This document shows, in pieces, positions 42,880-50,516 of a DNA stretch of 64,000 nt. The position numbers and the translations under genes are program-made. Within the stretch, counting starts at the first letter, position 1. Each line of letters begins with the position of its first letter. The stretch is from Paenibacillus herberti (GTDB lineage: Bacteria; Bacillota; Bacilli; Paenibacillales; Paenibacillaceae). The notes under the pieces were generated by a model. It was not told the origin of the DNA and did not search any database. It saw only the letters and a list, made by a program, of their open reading frames with translations. The DNA is taken from the NCBI RefSeq assembly GCF_002233675.1, contig NZ_NMUQ01000002.1:367852-431851 (forward strand), given 5' to 3'.

Positions 42880-45048
42880 TTGTCCCAACGCGTTACACCG
42901 CGCAGCCGCACATTGCTGTCACTGCTGCTGTCGGCCGTGCTGGCCCTATCTCTGCTGGTTCCTGCGGCGCATGCTGAAGATGTCGTTTCCTCTGTCACGC
43001 TCGATTCCGGCTCCAGCCTGTCCCTCGCTTATGGGGATGACCCTCATTCCCTCGTGTTGTGGGCCTCATATTCCGGTTCTTCTGCCAAAAAAGACGTCAC
43101 TACGCTTGCTACTTGGACAACAACTCTCTCCTCTGTGCTCAAGGTAACCAATGGTGTGCTGACGCCGGTTGCTGCAGGTAAAGCGACAATTACCGGCAAA
43201 TACAATGGTTATTCCGCAAGCGTCGTGGTCACGGTCACTTACCCGTACAGCAAGCTGCAGCTTCAGAACGCCACCGGCGAAATCGTGCCATCTACGCTGA
43301 AAGCAGCGGTCGGCGATGAACTGAACTTTACCGCTCATGGCTTCAAGGAAACTCAGTCGACCGATCTTACGGACGTGGCGGACTGGACGAGCTCCGACGC
43401 TTCCGTCGCCAAGGTGACAGACGGTAAGATCGAAATTATTGCCGCAGGTAAAACGACGATCAAAGCCGCCTACCGCGGCGTATCGGTCACTACAGTCTTA
43501 ACTGCAGAATCACCTTACAAATCACTTACTCTCTCGGAAACCACCCTGGTCCAACTCGAAACCGGTGGGGCAACAACCAGCCTCAGCGTAACCGCTGAGC
43601 CGATCAATGGCGGAACGCCGATCGATGTCACCGACAAAGTCGAATGGAGCAGCTCATCTGCAACAATCGTCAAAGCCGATAAAAAAGGCGTGATCACACC
43701 TGTTGGCCCAGGCATGGCGACGATTACCGCTTCGCTGTACGGAGTCACTAGCTCCGTCAAGGTAGTCGTCCGCCAACCCTACGAGGTGCTGAAGCTTACT
43801 CCGTCGGCCGAGCTGCATCTACTGCTGTCCAACACGCCTGTGCAGCTCGGCGCCTCGATTCCGAGCGCTTCCGGCAGCTCTCAGGATGTAACCTCCCAAG
43901 CTACATGGACGACCTCAGAAATATACGTAGCTACAGCTGACGGCGGTCTTGTTACGCCGAAGGCGCCAGGAACTTCTACGATTAAGGCCGAGTACAAGGG
44001 CGTTAGCCGTTCGCTCAATGTAACCGTGTATCCAACGGCCGTGAGCATCAAGGCCGAAGAAGAAAAACTGACCGCCATCCTCGATGAGACGAAGTCGCTG
44101 CCAGTCGTGACCGCTGTTGGGCTCGACGAAGCGGAATTCAACGTAACCAAGCTCGTGGACTGGAGCTCCAGCAGCTCGGATGTGCTTGAGATTAAAGACG
44201 GCAAATGGATCGCCAAAAAAGCCGGCAGCACCGTGCTGAAGGCTTCCTTAAACAATTTGTCCGTAGAGATTCCTTTTGAAGTAAATGCCAAACCACTTGC
44301 ACTGCTGTCCGACAAAAAGAGCGTCTCGCTCATTATTGGTAAGGAAACAGCATTACCGACTCTGACCGTAACTTACACAAACGGAGTCGAAGAGGATGTC
44401 ACCACCAAGGCGGAATGGAAAGCGGCGGGTACCAATTTGCTCGTGCTCGATACGACAATGCGCGGACTAGCCCCATCCAAGACAACTCTTACCGCAACCT
44501 TCCTTGGCAAAACCATTACCATCCCGGTAACGATTGAAGAGGAAATCATCAAGCTGACGGTTGATTCAGCTTCCCTGACGCTGAACCCAACCCGCAGCAA
44601 GTCAGTTAAAGTAACCGGCACGTACAAAAGCGGCACCGCCGTCACACTCACCACTCGCATGGAGTGGAGCGTAGACAATGAGGACATTGCCAGCGTGCGC
44701 AGCGGCTCGATCAAGGCGCTGAAGCTGGGTACCGCTAAAATTACCGGAACTTACCAAGGTAAATCCGTTACCGTCTCTCTCGCCGTGAAGCCAAAGCTGA
44801 AAAGCCTCGTGCTGTCGGAAAGAAGCTTGAAGCTCGCACCTGGAGCCGAAGCTCAGCTGAAGTTGAAAGCTTATTACGACAACGGAACTTTCGTCGAGGT
44901 GACTGTTACTTCCGTCTGGTCATCCAGCCGTGAAGGCGTAGCCTCTGTCACGCAATCAGGCACCGTAACCGCAACAGCCAAAGGTACCGCCACGATTAAG
45001 GCCGTATTCGAAGGCAAATCGGTTACCGCACGTGTAACCGTGAAGTAA
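42880..45048 (+). CDS. Secreted Big2 (bacterial Ig-like) repeat protein
   Basis: A 722-residue exported protein and the only convincing plus-strand gene in the window. The signal peptide is rich in Leu/Ala and ends near AAHAED (about residue 32). The rest is about eight Big2-type repeats of roughly 80-85 residues, recognisable by recurring W-S/T-S-S, GxIxxxxxGxATIxAxYxG and SVxVxVxxP patterns (GKATITGKYNGYSASV, GKTTIKAAYRGVSVTT, GTSTIKAEYKGVSRSL, GTATIKAVFEGKSVTA). No SLH, sortase or membrane anchor is seen. TTG at 42880 is 8 nt after AAAGGAG; a GTG three codons earlier abuts that site and is less likely. Confidence 0.87.
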   Translation: MSQRVTPRSRTLLSLLLSAVLALSLLVPAAHAEDVVSSVTLDSGSSLSLAYGDDPHSLVLWASYSGSSAKKDVTTLATWTTTLSSVLKVTNGVLTPVAAGKATITGKYNGYSASVVVTVTYPYSKLQLQNATGEIVPSTLKAAVGDELNFTAHGFKETQSTDLTDVADWTSSDASVAKVTDGKIEIIAAGKTTIKAAYRGVSVTTVLTAESPYKSLTLSETTLVQLETGGATTSLSVTAEPINGGTPIDVTDKVEWSSSSATIVKADKKGVITPVGPGMATITASLYGVTSSVKVVVRQPYEVLKLTPSAELHLLLSNTPVQLGASIPSASGSSQDVTSQATWTTSEIYVATADGGLVTPKAPGTSTIKAEYKGVSRSLNVTVYPTAVSIKAEEEKLTAILDETKSLPVVTAVGLDEAEFNVTKLVDWSSSSSDVLEIKDGKWIAKKAGSTVLKASLNNLSVEIPFEVNAKPLALLSDKKSVSLIIGKETALPTLTVTYTNGVEEDVTTKAEWKAAGTNLLVLDTTMRGLAPSKTTLTATFLGKTITIPVTIEEEIIKLTVDSASLTLNPTRSKSVKVTGTYKSGTAVTLTTRMEWSVDNEDIASVRSGSIKALKLGTAKITGTYQGKSVTVSLAVKPKLKSLVLSERSLKLAPGAEAQLKLKAYYDNGTFVEVTVTSVWSSSREGVASVTQSGTVTATAKGTATIKAVFEGKSVTARVTVK

Positions 45049-45443
45049 ACTGTTAGACAGCTGCGACAAACGATAAGCGACTCGTGATAGAGCTGAAAGG
45101 CTCCTTCACGGATCGGCAGGCGAGCGCTGGTAGAAAAGCGATCCGCTTGCCCTATCTCTCCAGGGGCCGTCCCTAAGTCATCACACGATGCCTTAGGGAC
45201 GGCCCCTTTAATTGTTTAACGGAGGCCGATAATTCCTGCCCGTTTAGATTGATGACGCTGAATCATTTTTCGAATCTGAGGCGCTCTTAACTAATACATG
45301 GTCGAGCTTTGACGCAGCGGGCACTTTTTCACTCACTAAGCAAAACGGGAGGAAGCTGAGCTTGGCTCAGTTTCCTCCCATTTTGCTAATCCAGCTTAAT
45401 CAGGGGTATTGGGCCCCTCATTTTTTGAACATCATTGCACAAC
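45049..45443. other. Intergenic between convergent genes
   Basis: About 400 bases with no supported gene. They hold the plus-strand terminator at 45162-45210 and a second long inverted repeat at about 45347-45382 (GGGAGGAAGCTGAGC-TTG-GCTCAGTTTCCTCCC with one G-T pair). The latter could stop transcription from either side. Confidence 0.7.
45162..45210 (+). terminator. Terminator of the Big2 gene
   Basis: A perfect 16-bp stem (AGGGGCCGTCCCTAAG with CTTAGGGACGGCCCCT), 14-nt loop, followed by TTAATTGTTT on the plus strand. It lies about 115 bp after the stop codon. Confidence 0.88.
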
Positions 45444-45474
45444 AAAAAAACCGGCTCCGCGAAGGAACCGGCTT
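45444..45474 (-). terminator. Terminator of the mbl-flhO-flhP-epuA side
   Basis: Minus strand AGCCGGTTCC-TTCGC-GGAGCCGGTT, a 10-bp stem with two G-U pairs, followed by TTTTTTTG. It starts 3 bp after the epuA stop codon. Confidence 0.9.
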
Positions 45475-45476
45475 CT

Positions 45477-45794
45477 CTAGGAATCCGAGAATACAAGATC
45501 AAAAACATGCTTGTAGGTGGCGACATCGAAAGCTTTCGACATCGTCCCGTCTCCCAGCACCACAAATCCGAGATAAAGACCTCCCATTAGCGCACCTACG
45601 AACATCGCAAGTACGATTAGCTTGCGGGCGAACCACCAAGCGGTAAAGCGGCTGGTCTTCTTCGATCTAATGCCAGAAGCGGACTTCCGGGCCTTGCCCG
45701 TGGAGGCTTGCTTGCCTGAGGCCGTGCTTTCTTCGCTGCCTTGGGGGCTTGACGCTCCACTATTTGAAAATTGTGTATTATTAGTCATCTTCAT
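45477..45794 (-). CDS. EpuA-like small membrane protein (PF11772 family)
   Basis: A 105-residue protein often annotated as 'DNA-directed RNA polymerase subunit beta', in the EpuA family. It has a polar, basic N-terminal half (about 1-50, Ser/Lys-rich), one membrane segment (KLIVLAMFVGALMGGLYLGFVV, about residues 56-77) and a short outside tail (KAFDVATYKHVFDLVF). Position after flhP matches other bacilli. Three in-frame ATGs lie together (45797, 45794, 45788) after GGAGTAAGG; 45794 has the best spacing (8 nt from GGAG), but the choice is uncertain. Its role is unknown. Confidence 0.82.
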   Translation of the reverse strand: MKMTNNTQFSNSGASSPQGSEESTASGKQASTGKARKSASGIRSKKTSRFTAWWFARKLIVLAMFVGALMGGLYLGFVVLGDGTMSKAFDVATYKHVFDLVFSDS

Positions 45795-45907
45795 CATCCT
45801 TACTCCGCATGGGCATGAGTGTTTCGGCCCGTTCAACAGCCGTCACTACCCAGGTCTATGACAGCGCGGCTGAGTCCAACCGTCCGTCATACTGCAGGAA
45901 GGAAGAA

Positions 45908-46759
45908 TCAGGCGCGCATATTGTTGGCCAAGCCGGCCATATTATCCGCCGAAGACAATGCCCTTGCGCTCAGCTGATATGCCCGCTGAACACTAAGAAG
46001 CTCGGTCATTTCCTCGACTAGATCTACATTAGATTGCTCAATATAACCTTGTCGAACGGCAACTCCGCTCTCCACGCCGGCCACAACCGGAGCCAGAATA
46101 TCAGCAGCATCAACATCAGCAGGTACCGCAAACAGATTATCCGCCACCGCAACTAGTGCATCTGGACGGGTAGGCTGAACCAAAGTCAGCGTTCCGAGCT
46201 GCGTCCGGGTACCATCAGCCCGAATCCCTTCGATAACACCTTCGTTACTGATCTGCAGGGACACGCCCTGCGGGACGACAATCGATCCCTCGCGTAAAAC
46301 GACGCCATTCGGGGTTTGCACCGGCACCTGGCCCAGGACTGGATACCCAGTGTCTGTCGCCAGTATCGTATCACCCTGGCCGTTTACCGTCAACTGAAAT
46401 GCCCCGCTGCGAGTATAGCCGCGTCCCCCGTTACCGTCTGAATCAACGACAAAAAGTGCGTTGCCATCCAGCGCCAGATCGGTAGAGGTTCCTGTTTGCT
46501 TCAAGGAGCCTTGTGTCATATCTGGACCTTGCTGGATAAAGCGAGTACCCCAGCCCTGATTATAGCCAAGCGGGCTGACGCGGCCATCCTTGCGGAACGG
46601 CTCCGGCTGCTGCTTCGCATTGGTAAGCAAATCCTGGAAAGTTGCCTCTTTGCGCTTGTAACCCGCCGTGTTCACATTAGCCATATTTTCCGCCAACAGA
46701 TCAAGACGTTGCTGTAGGGCATTCATCGACACTGTTGCATTGATAATGGAATTATTCAC
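45908..46759 (-). CDS. flhP: Flagellar hook-basal body rod-type protein FlhP
   Basis: A 283-residue FlgG/FlgF-type protein: an N-terminal rod motif (LDLLAENMANVNTAGYKRKE, about 18-37), a central flagellar hook/FlgE-D1-like region (GNALFVVDS, YTRSGAFQL) and the C-terminal motif QGYIEQSNVDLVEEMTELLSVQRAYQLSARAL. It is a distal rod or hook-basal body component. It follows flhO by 14 bp, as in B. subtilis, where the pair lies beside mbl. It is a paralog of flhO. Confidence 0.94.
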   Translation of the reverse strand: MNNSIINATVSMNALQQRLDLLAENMANVNTAGYKRKEATFQDLLTNAKQQPEPFRKDGRVSPLGYNQGWGTRFIQQGPDMTQGSLKQTGTSTDLALDGNALFVVDSDGNGGRGYTRSGAFQLTVNGQGDTILATDTGYPVLGQVPVQTPNGVVLREGSIVVPQGVSLQISNEGVIEGIRADGTRTQLGTLTLVQPTRPDALVAVADNLFAVPADVDAADILAPVVAGVESGVAVRQGYIEQSNVDLVEEMTELLSVQRAYQLSARALSSADNMAGLANNMRA

Positions 46760-46773
46760 CGATTACCCTCCTT

Positions 46774-47634
46774 TTACACTCGTCCGATCTCGTTGGCAGC
46801 TTTCTCAAGACTCTTATCATAGAATTGAATTACCTTTTGGTTGGCCTCATAAGCACGCATTGCACCCATGATGTTCAGCATCGTCTGCGATGGATCTACG
46901 TTGGAGCGTTCCGTATAACCTTGACGCACCTCAACACCTTCTCCAGGCGCAACTGCAGCTGTGCCGCCTTCGCCGTTCAGCCTGAACTTGCCGTCTCCTT
47001 CACGGACGAGGTCATTGACCCGATCGATCCGGGTAATCAGCAGCGATTGACCGGTGTCACCGCCGGCTGCATCCAGGAAACGATAATTCCCGTCCAGCTT
47101 CAGCGATTCCAAGCTCGTCCCACGCGGGAATACGATCGGCTGGTTGTTGGCTCCGAGCACCGGTGAACCGCTCGACGTTACAAGTGCGCCGTCATCCGTA
47201 AGGCTGAACTCGCCGCCACGCGTGTAACGAACTTCGCCATCCTCGTTCAAAACGGTGAAGTAGGCTTGTGGACGATAGGTTACCGTGCCGTCTTCAGCTA
47301 CCGATTTGCCGGAGGCGTCAAAAACGACGCCTGGTACAGGAATCTCCGACACAAGTGCGAAGTCCGAAGGGCTGTCTGTCTTGTTCAAGTCGCCCTGAAT
47401 TTGAAGGGCGATGCTCTCCTCGGCCAGCACGCCCGTGCTGATCCGTCCGATCTGCTTAACAGGCAGATCGTTCTTGCCGCTTAGGGACAAGAGCATCTCC
47501 GGGAAGGAGCGGTTCAGTGCGTTGGTGGCCTTGTAGCCGGCCGTGTTCAGGTTTGCGATATTGGTCGTTGCGGTATCATGGACGCGCTGCTGGGCGATCA
47601 TGCCTGCCGCCGCCGTATACATTCCTCTGAGCAT
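46774..47634 (-). CDS. flhO: Flagellar hook-basal body rod-type protein FlhO
   Basis: A 286-residue FlgG-type protein: N-terminal MLRGMYTAAAGMIAQQ and ANLNTAGYKATNAL (about 29-42), central YFTVLNEDGEVRYTRGGEFSLTDDG, and C-terminal RQGYTERSNVDPSQTMLNIMGAMRAYEANQKVIQFYDKSL. It is a rod/hook component. The open frame extends 39 codons upstream through the mbl terminator region, but ATG at 47634 has AAGGAGG 6 nt before it and gives the canonical start. Operon with flhP; a terminator hairpin separates it from mbl. Confidence 0.94.
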   Translation of the reverse strand: MLRGMYTAAAGMIAQQRVHDTATTNIANLNTAGYKATNALNRSFPEMLLSLSGKNDLPVKQIGRISTGVLAEESIALQIQGDLNKTDSPSDFALVSEIPVPGVVFDASGKSVAEDGTVTYRPQAYFTVLNEDGEVRYTRGGEFSLTDDGALVTSSGSPVLGANNQPIVFPRGTSLESLKLDGNYRFLDAAGGDTGQSLLITRIDRVNDLVREGDGKFRLNGEGGTAAVAPGEGVEVRQGYTERSNVDPSQTMLNIMGAMRAYEANQKVIQFYDKSLEKAANEIGRV

Positions 47635-47749
47635 CGGAATCCTCCTTGCAATTGTCTGGAATGTATATCGGCATTCCGGCAGCCATCCTGAATAGGACTC
47701 GCAACCATCTGTTCGTGCAAGCCATATTATTATGTAGGATGAAATCAGC

Positions 47750-47775
47750 AAAAAGCCGCTGCTTCAAGCAGCGGC
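47750..47775 (-). terminator. Terminator of mbl
   Basis: Perfect 10-bp stem (47755-47764 with 47766-47775), effective loop TTGAA, followed by TTTTT on the minus strand. It is 29 bp after the mbl stop. Confidence 0.88.
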
Positions 47776-47803
47776 CAAGCGGGAGTCCCGGACTAGGGAT
47801 GGG

Positions 47804-48808
47804 TTAAAACCGGGGTTTTCTACGGGATATGCGATCCAGATGATCTAGCATGAAGCCAGTACCTTTAACGACGCAGTGCATCGGGTCCTCGGCGACCAAC
47901 ACTGGAACCTTGAGCTCGTTAGCAAGTAGCAGATCGAGCCCCTCCAGCAACGCGCCTCCACCTGTCAAAATAACACCGCGATCAATAATGTCCGCCGACA
48001 GCTCGGGCGGAGTCTGCTCCAGCACGAACTTGGCAGCTGTCACAATGGCCGCCACCGAATCGGATAAAGCCTCGCGTACTTCATCCGAGTGGATATTGAG
48101 CGTGCGTGGTAATCCACTTACCATATCGCGGCCCCGAATATCGATAGAATTATTACGGGCTCCGGAATATACCGAGCCGATCCGGATCTTGATCTCCTCG
48201 CTTGTCCGCTCTCCGATCAGGAGCTTGTACTTAGCCTTGATATAACGTGCGATATCGGAATCGAAAGTATCGCCAGCCACCTTAATGGAGGAGGAGGTAA
48301 CGATATCGCCCATCGACAGCACGGCGACATCCGTCGTGCCGCCGCCGATGTCTACGACCATATTGCCGCTTGGCTGATAAATATCCATACCGGCCCCGAT
48401 GGCCGCCGCCTTAGGTTCTTCTTCCATATAAACCTCGCGAGCGCCGCAACGCTCGGCAGCCTGGCGGATCGCCTTCTGCTCCACAGAGGTGATATTAGTC
48501 GGCGCACAGATAAGAATACGCGGGCGGCTGTACCAGCTCCGCCCGCCGATGCGGTCGATGAATGCCTTAAGCATCATTTCGGTGATTTCAAAATCAGCGA
48601 TAACTCCGTCACGCAGCGGACGGATGGCCACGATATTGCCCGGCGTCCGTCCGACCATACGGTAGGCCTCTTCGCCGACCGCCAGCACCCGGCGGGTGTC
48701 GGTTTCCACGGCGACAACGGAGGGCTCATCAAGCACAACGCCCTTCCCTTTTACATGAATGGACACATTGGCAGTACCCAAATCAATCCCGATATCCTTG
48801 CTTAGCAT
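47804..48808 (-). CDS. mbl: MreB-family rod-shape protein Mbl
   Basis: A 334-residue bacterial actin. It has the phosphate-1 loop IGIDLGTANVSI (about 6-17), phosphate-2 motif VVDIGGGTTDVAV (about 150-162) and adenosine motif GVILTGGGALLEG (about 282-294). These filaments guide lateral wall synthesis. Position downstream of spoIIID and upstream of flhO identifies the Mbl paralog rather than MreB or MreBH. Confidence 0.95.
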   Translation of the reverse strand: MLSKDIGIDLGTANVSIHVKGKGVVLDEPSVVAVETDTRRVLAVGEEAYRMVGRTPGNIVAIRPLRDGVIADFEITEMMLKAFIDRIGGRSWYSRPRILICAPTNITSVEQKAIRQAAERCGAREVYMEEEPKAAAIGAGMDIYQPSGNMVVDIGGGTTDVAVLSMGDIVTSSSIKVAGDTFDSDIARYIKAKYKLLIGERTSEEIKIRIGSVYSGARNNSIDIRGRDMVSGLPRTLNIHSDEVREALSDSVAAIVTAAKFVLEQTPPELSADIIDRGVILTGGGALLEGLDLLLANELKVPVLVAEDPMHCVVKGTGFMLDHLDRISRRKPRF

Positions 48809-48900
48809 AACGTCCGAGGTCCCCTAACGAATAGTGTAGATGTTCATTACCAAATTATTCGCTGAAAACCTCATTTTTCCTCTGATTTTGTAGAAAAATT

Positions 48901-49194
48901 TTAGCGCTTCCCAGCTGCCCCAGCTGCCAAAACCTCGCGACGCTTGGTACTTTTCTTATATTTGATCTTGGTGGCTTCTCCCCCCCTCAGATGGCGGATG
49001 GACTTATGGTACTCCAGAATATGTTTGACCTGGTCCGCCAGATCCGGATTAATCTCCGGCAGCCGCTCGGTTAAATCCTTGTGCACCGTACTCTTGGATA
49101 CCCCGAACTCTTTGGCGATTGTACGCACCGTATGCTTGGTCTCAACGATGCACCGGCCAATCTTAATGGTCCGCTCTTTGATGTAATCGTGCAC
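48901..49194 (-). CDS. spoIIID: Sporulation transcription factor SpoIIID
   Basis: A 97-residue mother-cell regulator beginning MHDYIKERTIKIG with the helix-turn-helix TVRTIAKEFGVSKSTVHKDL (about residues 23-42) and a basic C-terminus that also contacts DNA. It tunes the SigE regulon and sigK activation during sporulation. The start is GTG at 49194, with AAGGAGG about 7 nt upstream, reproducing the family N-terminus exactly. The C-terminal tail (KKSTKRREVLAAGAAGKR) is slightly longer than in B. subtilis. Confidence 0.96.
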   Translation of the reverse strand: MHDYIKERTIKIGRCIVETKHTVRTIAKEFGVSKSTVHKDLTERLPEINPDLADQVKHILEYHKSIRHLRGGEATKIKYKKSTKRREVLAAGAAGKR

Positions 49195-49367
49195 GTTCCC
49201 GCCTCCTTGACTCGTTGTAAGTTTGGTACATTATATGAGGGGGTATTGGAGATATTCTTTATGGCCAAGTCCTAAGACCGATTTCTGTCCAAATTGCCTG
49301 AAAATAGGACCCTAGATGCTTCTAAATGGGTCTGTCCGCACTCTCAGCGTCATTTATTCCAACTTTG

Positions 49368-49424
49368 AAAAAAAGAAAAAAGCCGCCCGGCGTCCTCCGT
49401 TTCGGAAGGCTCCAATGGCGGCTT
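49368..49424 (-). terminator. Terminator of spoIIQ
   Basis: 8-bp stem AAGCCGCC / GGCGGCTT (49380-49387 with 49417-49424) with an inner TCCG-TTT-CGGA hairpin, followed by a long T-rich minus-strand tract (49368-49381). It is about 28 bp after the spoIIQ stop. Confidence 0.85.
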
Positions 49425-49452
49425 GCTAATTCAATGCTACAATCGTTCCGGA

Positions 49453-50397
49453 TTACTCGGCGTCATCCTGAGCGCTGTCCGCAGAGTCCGCGGCGCCTGC
49501 ATCCGGTGTTTTGGACGAGTCAGCAGGGTTTGCAGCATCAGCATCAGGAGCAGCTTCTTTAGTACTTGCCGCATCTGCCCCAGATACATCAGTTACAGGT
49601 GCTTCGGATGTAGCAGCATCCGGTGCAGCTTGTTCAGTTGTTCCGCCGACTTCGGCTTGGCTGGCTACAGCTTGAAGCTTAGGCGCAATAGCCGGAAGCA
49701 GCGAAGACGGGTTTACATGCTCGTTATTTTGCAGAAGCGCGAAGTGCAGATGTACTCCAAGATCTTTCTGCATGTCGTTGCGGCCTGCCTTGCCGATGAC
49801 GGTCGACTGCTTAACTTCATCGCCCGCCTTCACGTTGACACCGCTTAGGCTTTGGTAGACGGAGACGAGTCCATTGCCGTGGGCGATCTCTACGACCGTG
49901 CCGTTGGTTGGCTGATCTTGTACTAGGGTTACTTTGCCACTCAGCACGGCCATTACGTCGAAAGGTTGATCGTCAGCGCGTGCCAGATCGATGCCGGTGT
50001 TACCTTTGAATGTGTTGTTCTGCTCCACCATCGCAGCTGCCTGCTCGGCCTCGTTCGCAGCTGTATCAAAATAGCCGCGCTTCACAACTACATCCGCCAC
50101 GCTGACCACTGGCCATGCAGCTTTTTCACCCGGTACCGGCTTGACTGTTTCCTCTACTGGCTTCTCGCCGCCCTGCCCCGTCTGAGCGTTCTCTGTTTTT
50201 GGAGTCTCGGTTGTTGTAGTCTTCTGGTCATCCCCTTGATAGAGCCACATGACGGTTACGATAATTGCTGCCGCAGCGACAAACATGGCCGGAGAGATCC
50301 ACTTGCGCGACAGGGTCTTCTTGTAGGTTGAAGCGGGCTTTCTTCCTCCCAATTGATTTTTAGGAGGTTCTTGCTTGTTTTTTTGTTCTTCATTCAT
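49453..50397 (-). CDS. spoIIQ: SpoIIQ-like M23 (LytM-fold) sporulation protein
   Basis: A 314-residue forespore membrane protein. One membrane segment (about residues 36-53) is followed by an M23/LytM domain (about 110-225: VEIAHGNGLVSVYQSLSGVNVKAGDEVKQ, GVHLHFALLQNN). The first zinc motif H-x3-D reads NTGID, so one ligand is Asn; the HLHF motif is intact. B. subtilis SpoIIQ is also degenerate at the first motif and acts as a channel partner of SpoIIIAH rather than a hydrolase. A 90-residue Ala/Asp/Ser-rich acidic tail is an addition. Position between spoIIID and spoIID fits the conserved order. Confidence 0.9.
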   Translation of the reverse strand: MNEEQKNKQEPPKNQLGGRKPASTYKKTLSRKWISPAMFVAAAAIIVTVMWLYQGDDQKTTTTETPKTENAQTGQGGEKPVEETVKPVPGEKAAWPVVSVADVVVKRGYFDTAANEAEQAAAMVEQNNTFKGNTGIDLARADDQPFDVMAVLSGKVTLVQDQPTNGTVVEIAHGNGLVSVYQSLSGVNVKAGDEVKQSTVIGKAGRNDMQKDLGVHLHFALLQNNEHVNPSSLLPAIAPKLQAVASQAEVGGTTEQAAPDAATSEAPVTDVSGADAASTKEAAPDADAANPADSSKTPDAGAADSADSAQDDAE

Positions 50398-50516
50398 TTT
50401 CTATCACCTCACTAGCCATTGTTACCGGATTGATTGGCTTTATACGTGAGGAGATAGAGAAATTACAAGAGAAGATTAGGATGACTATAAAAGGCTCTAA
50501 CCGCGCCCCCAGCGGA

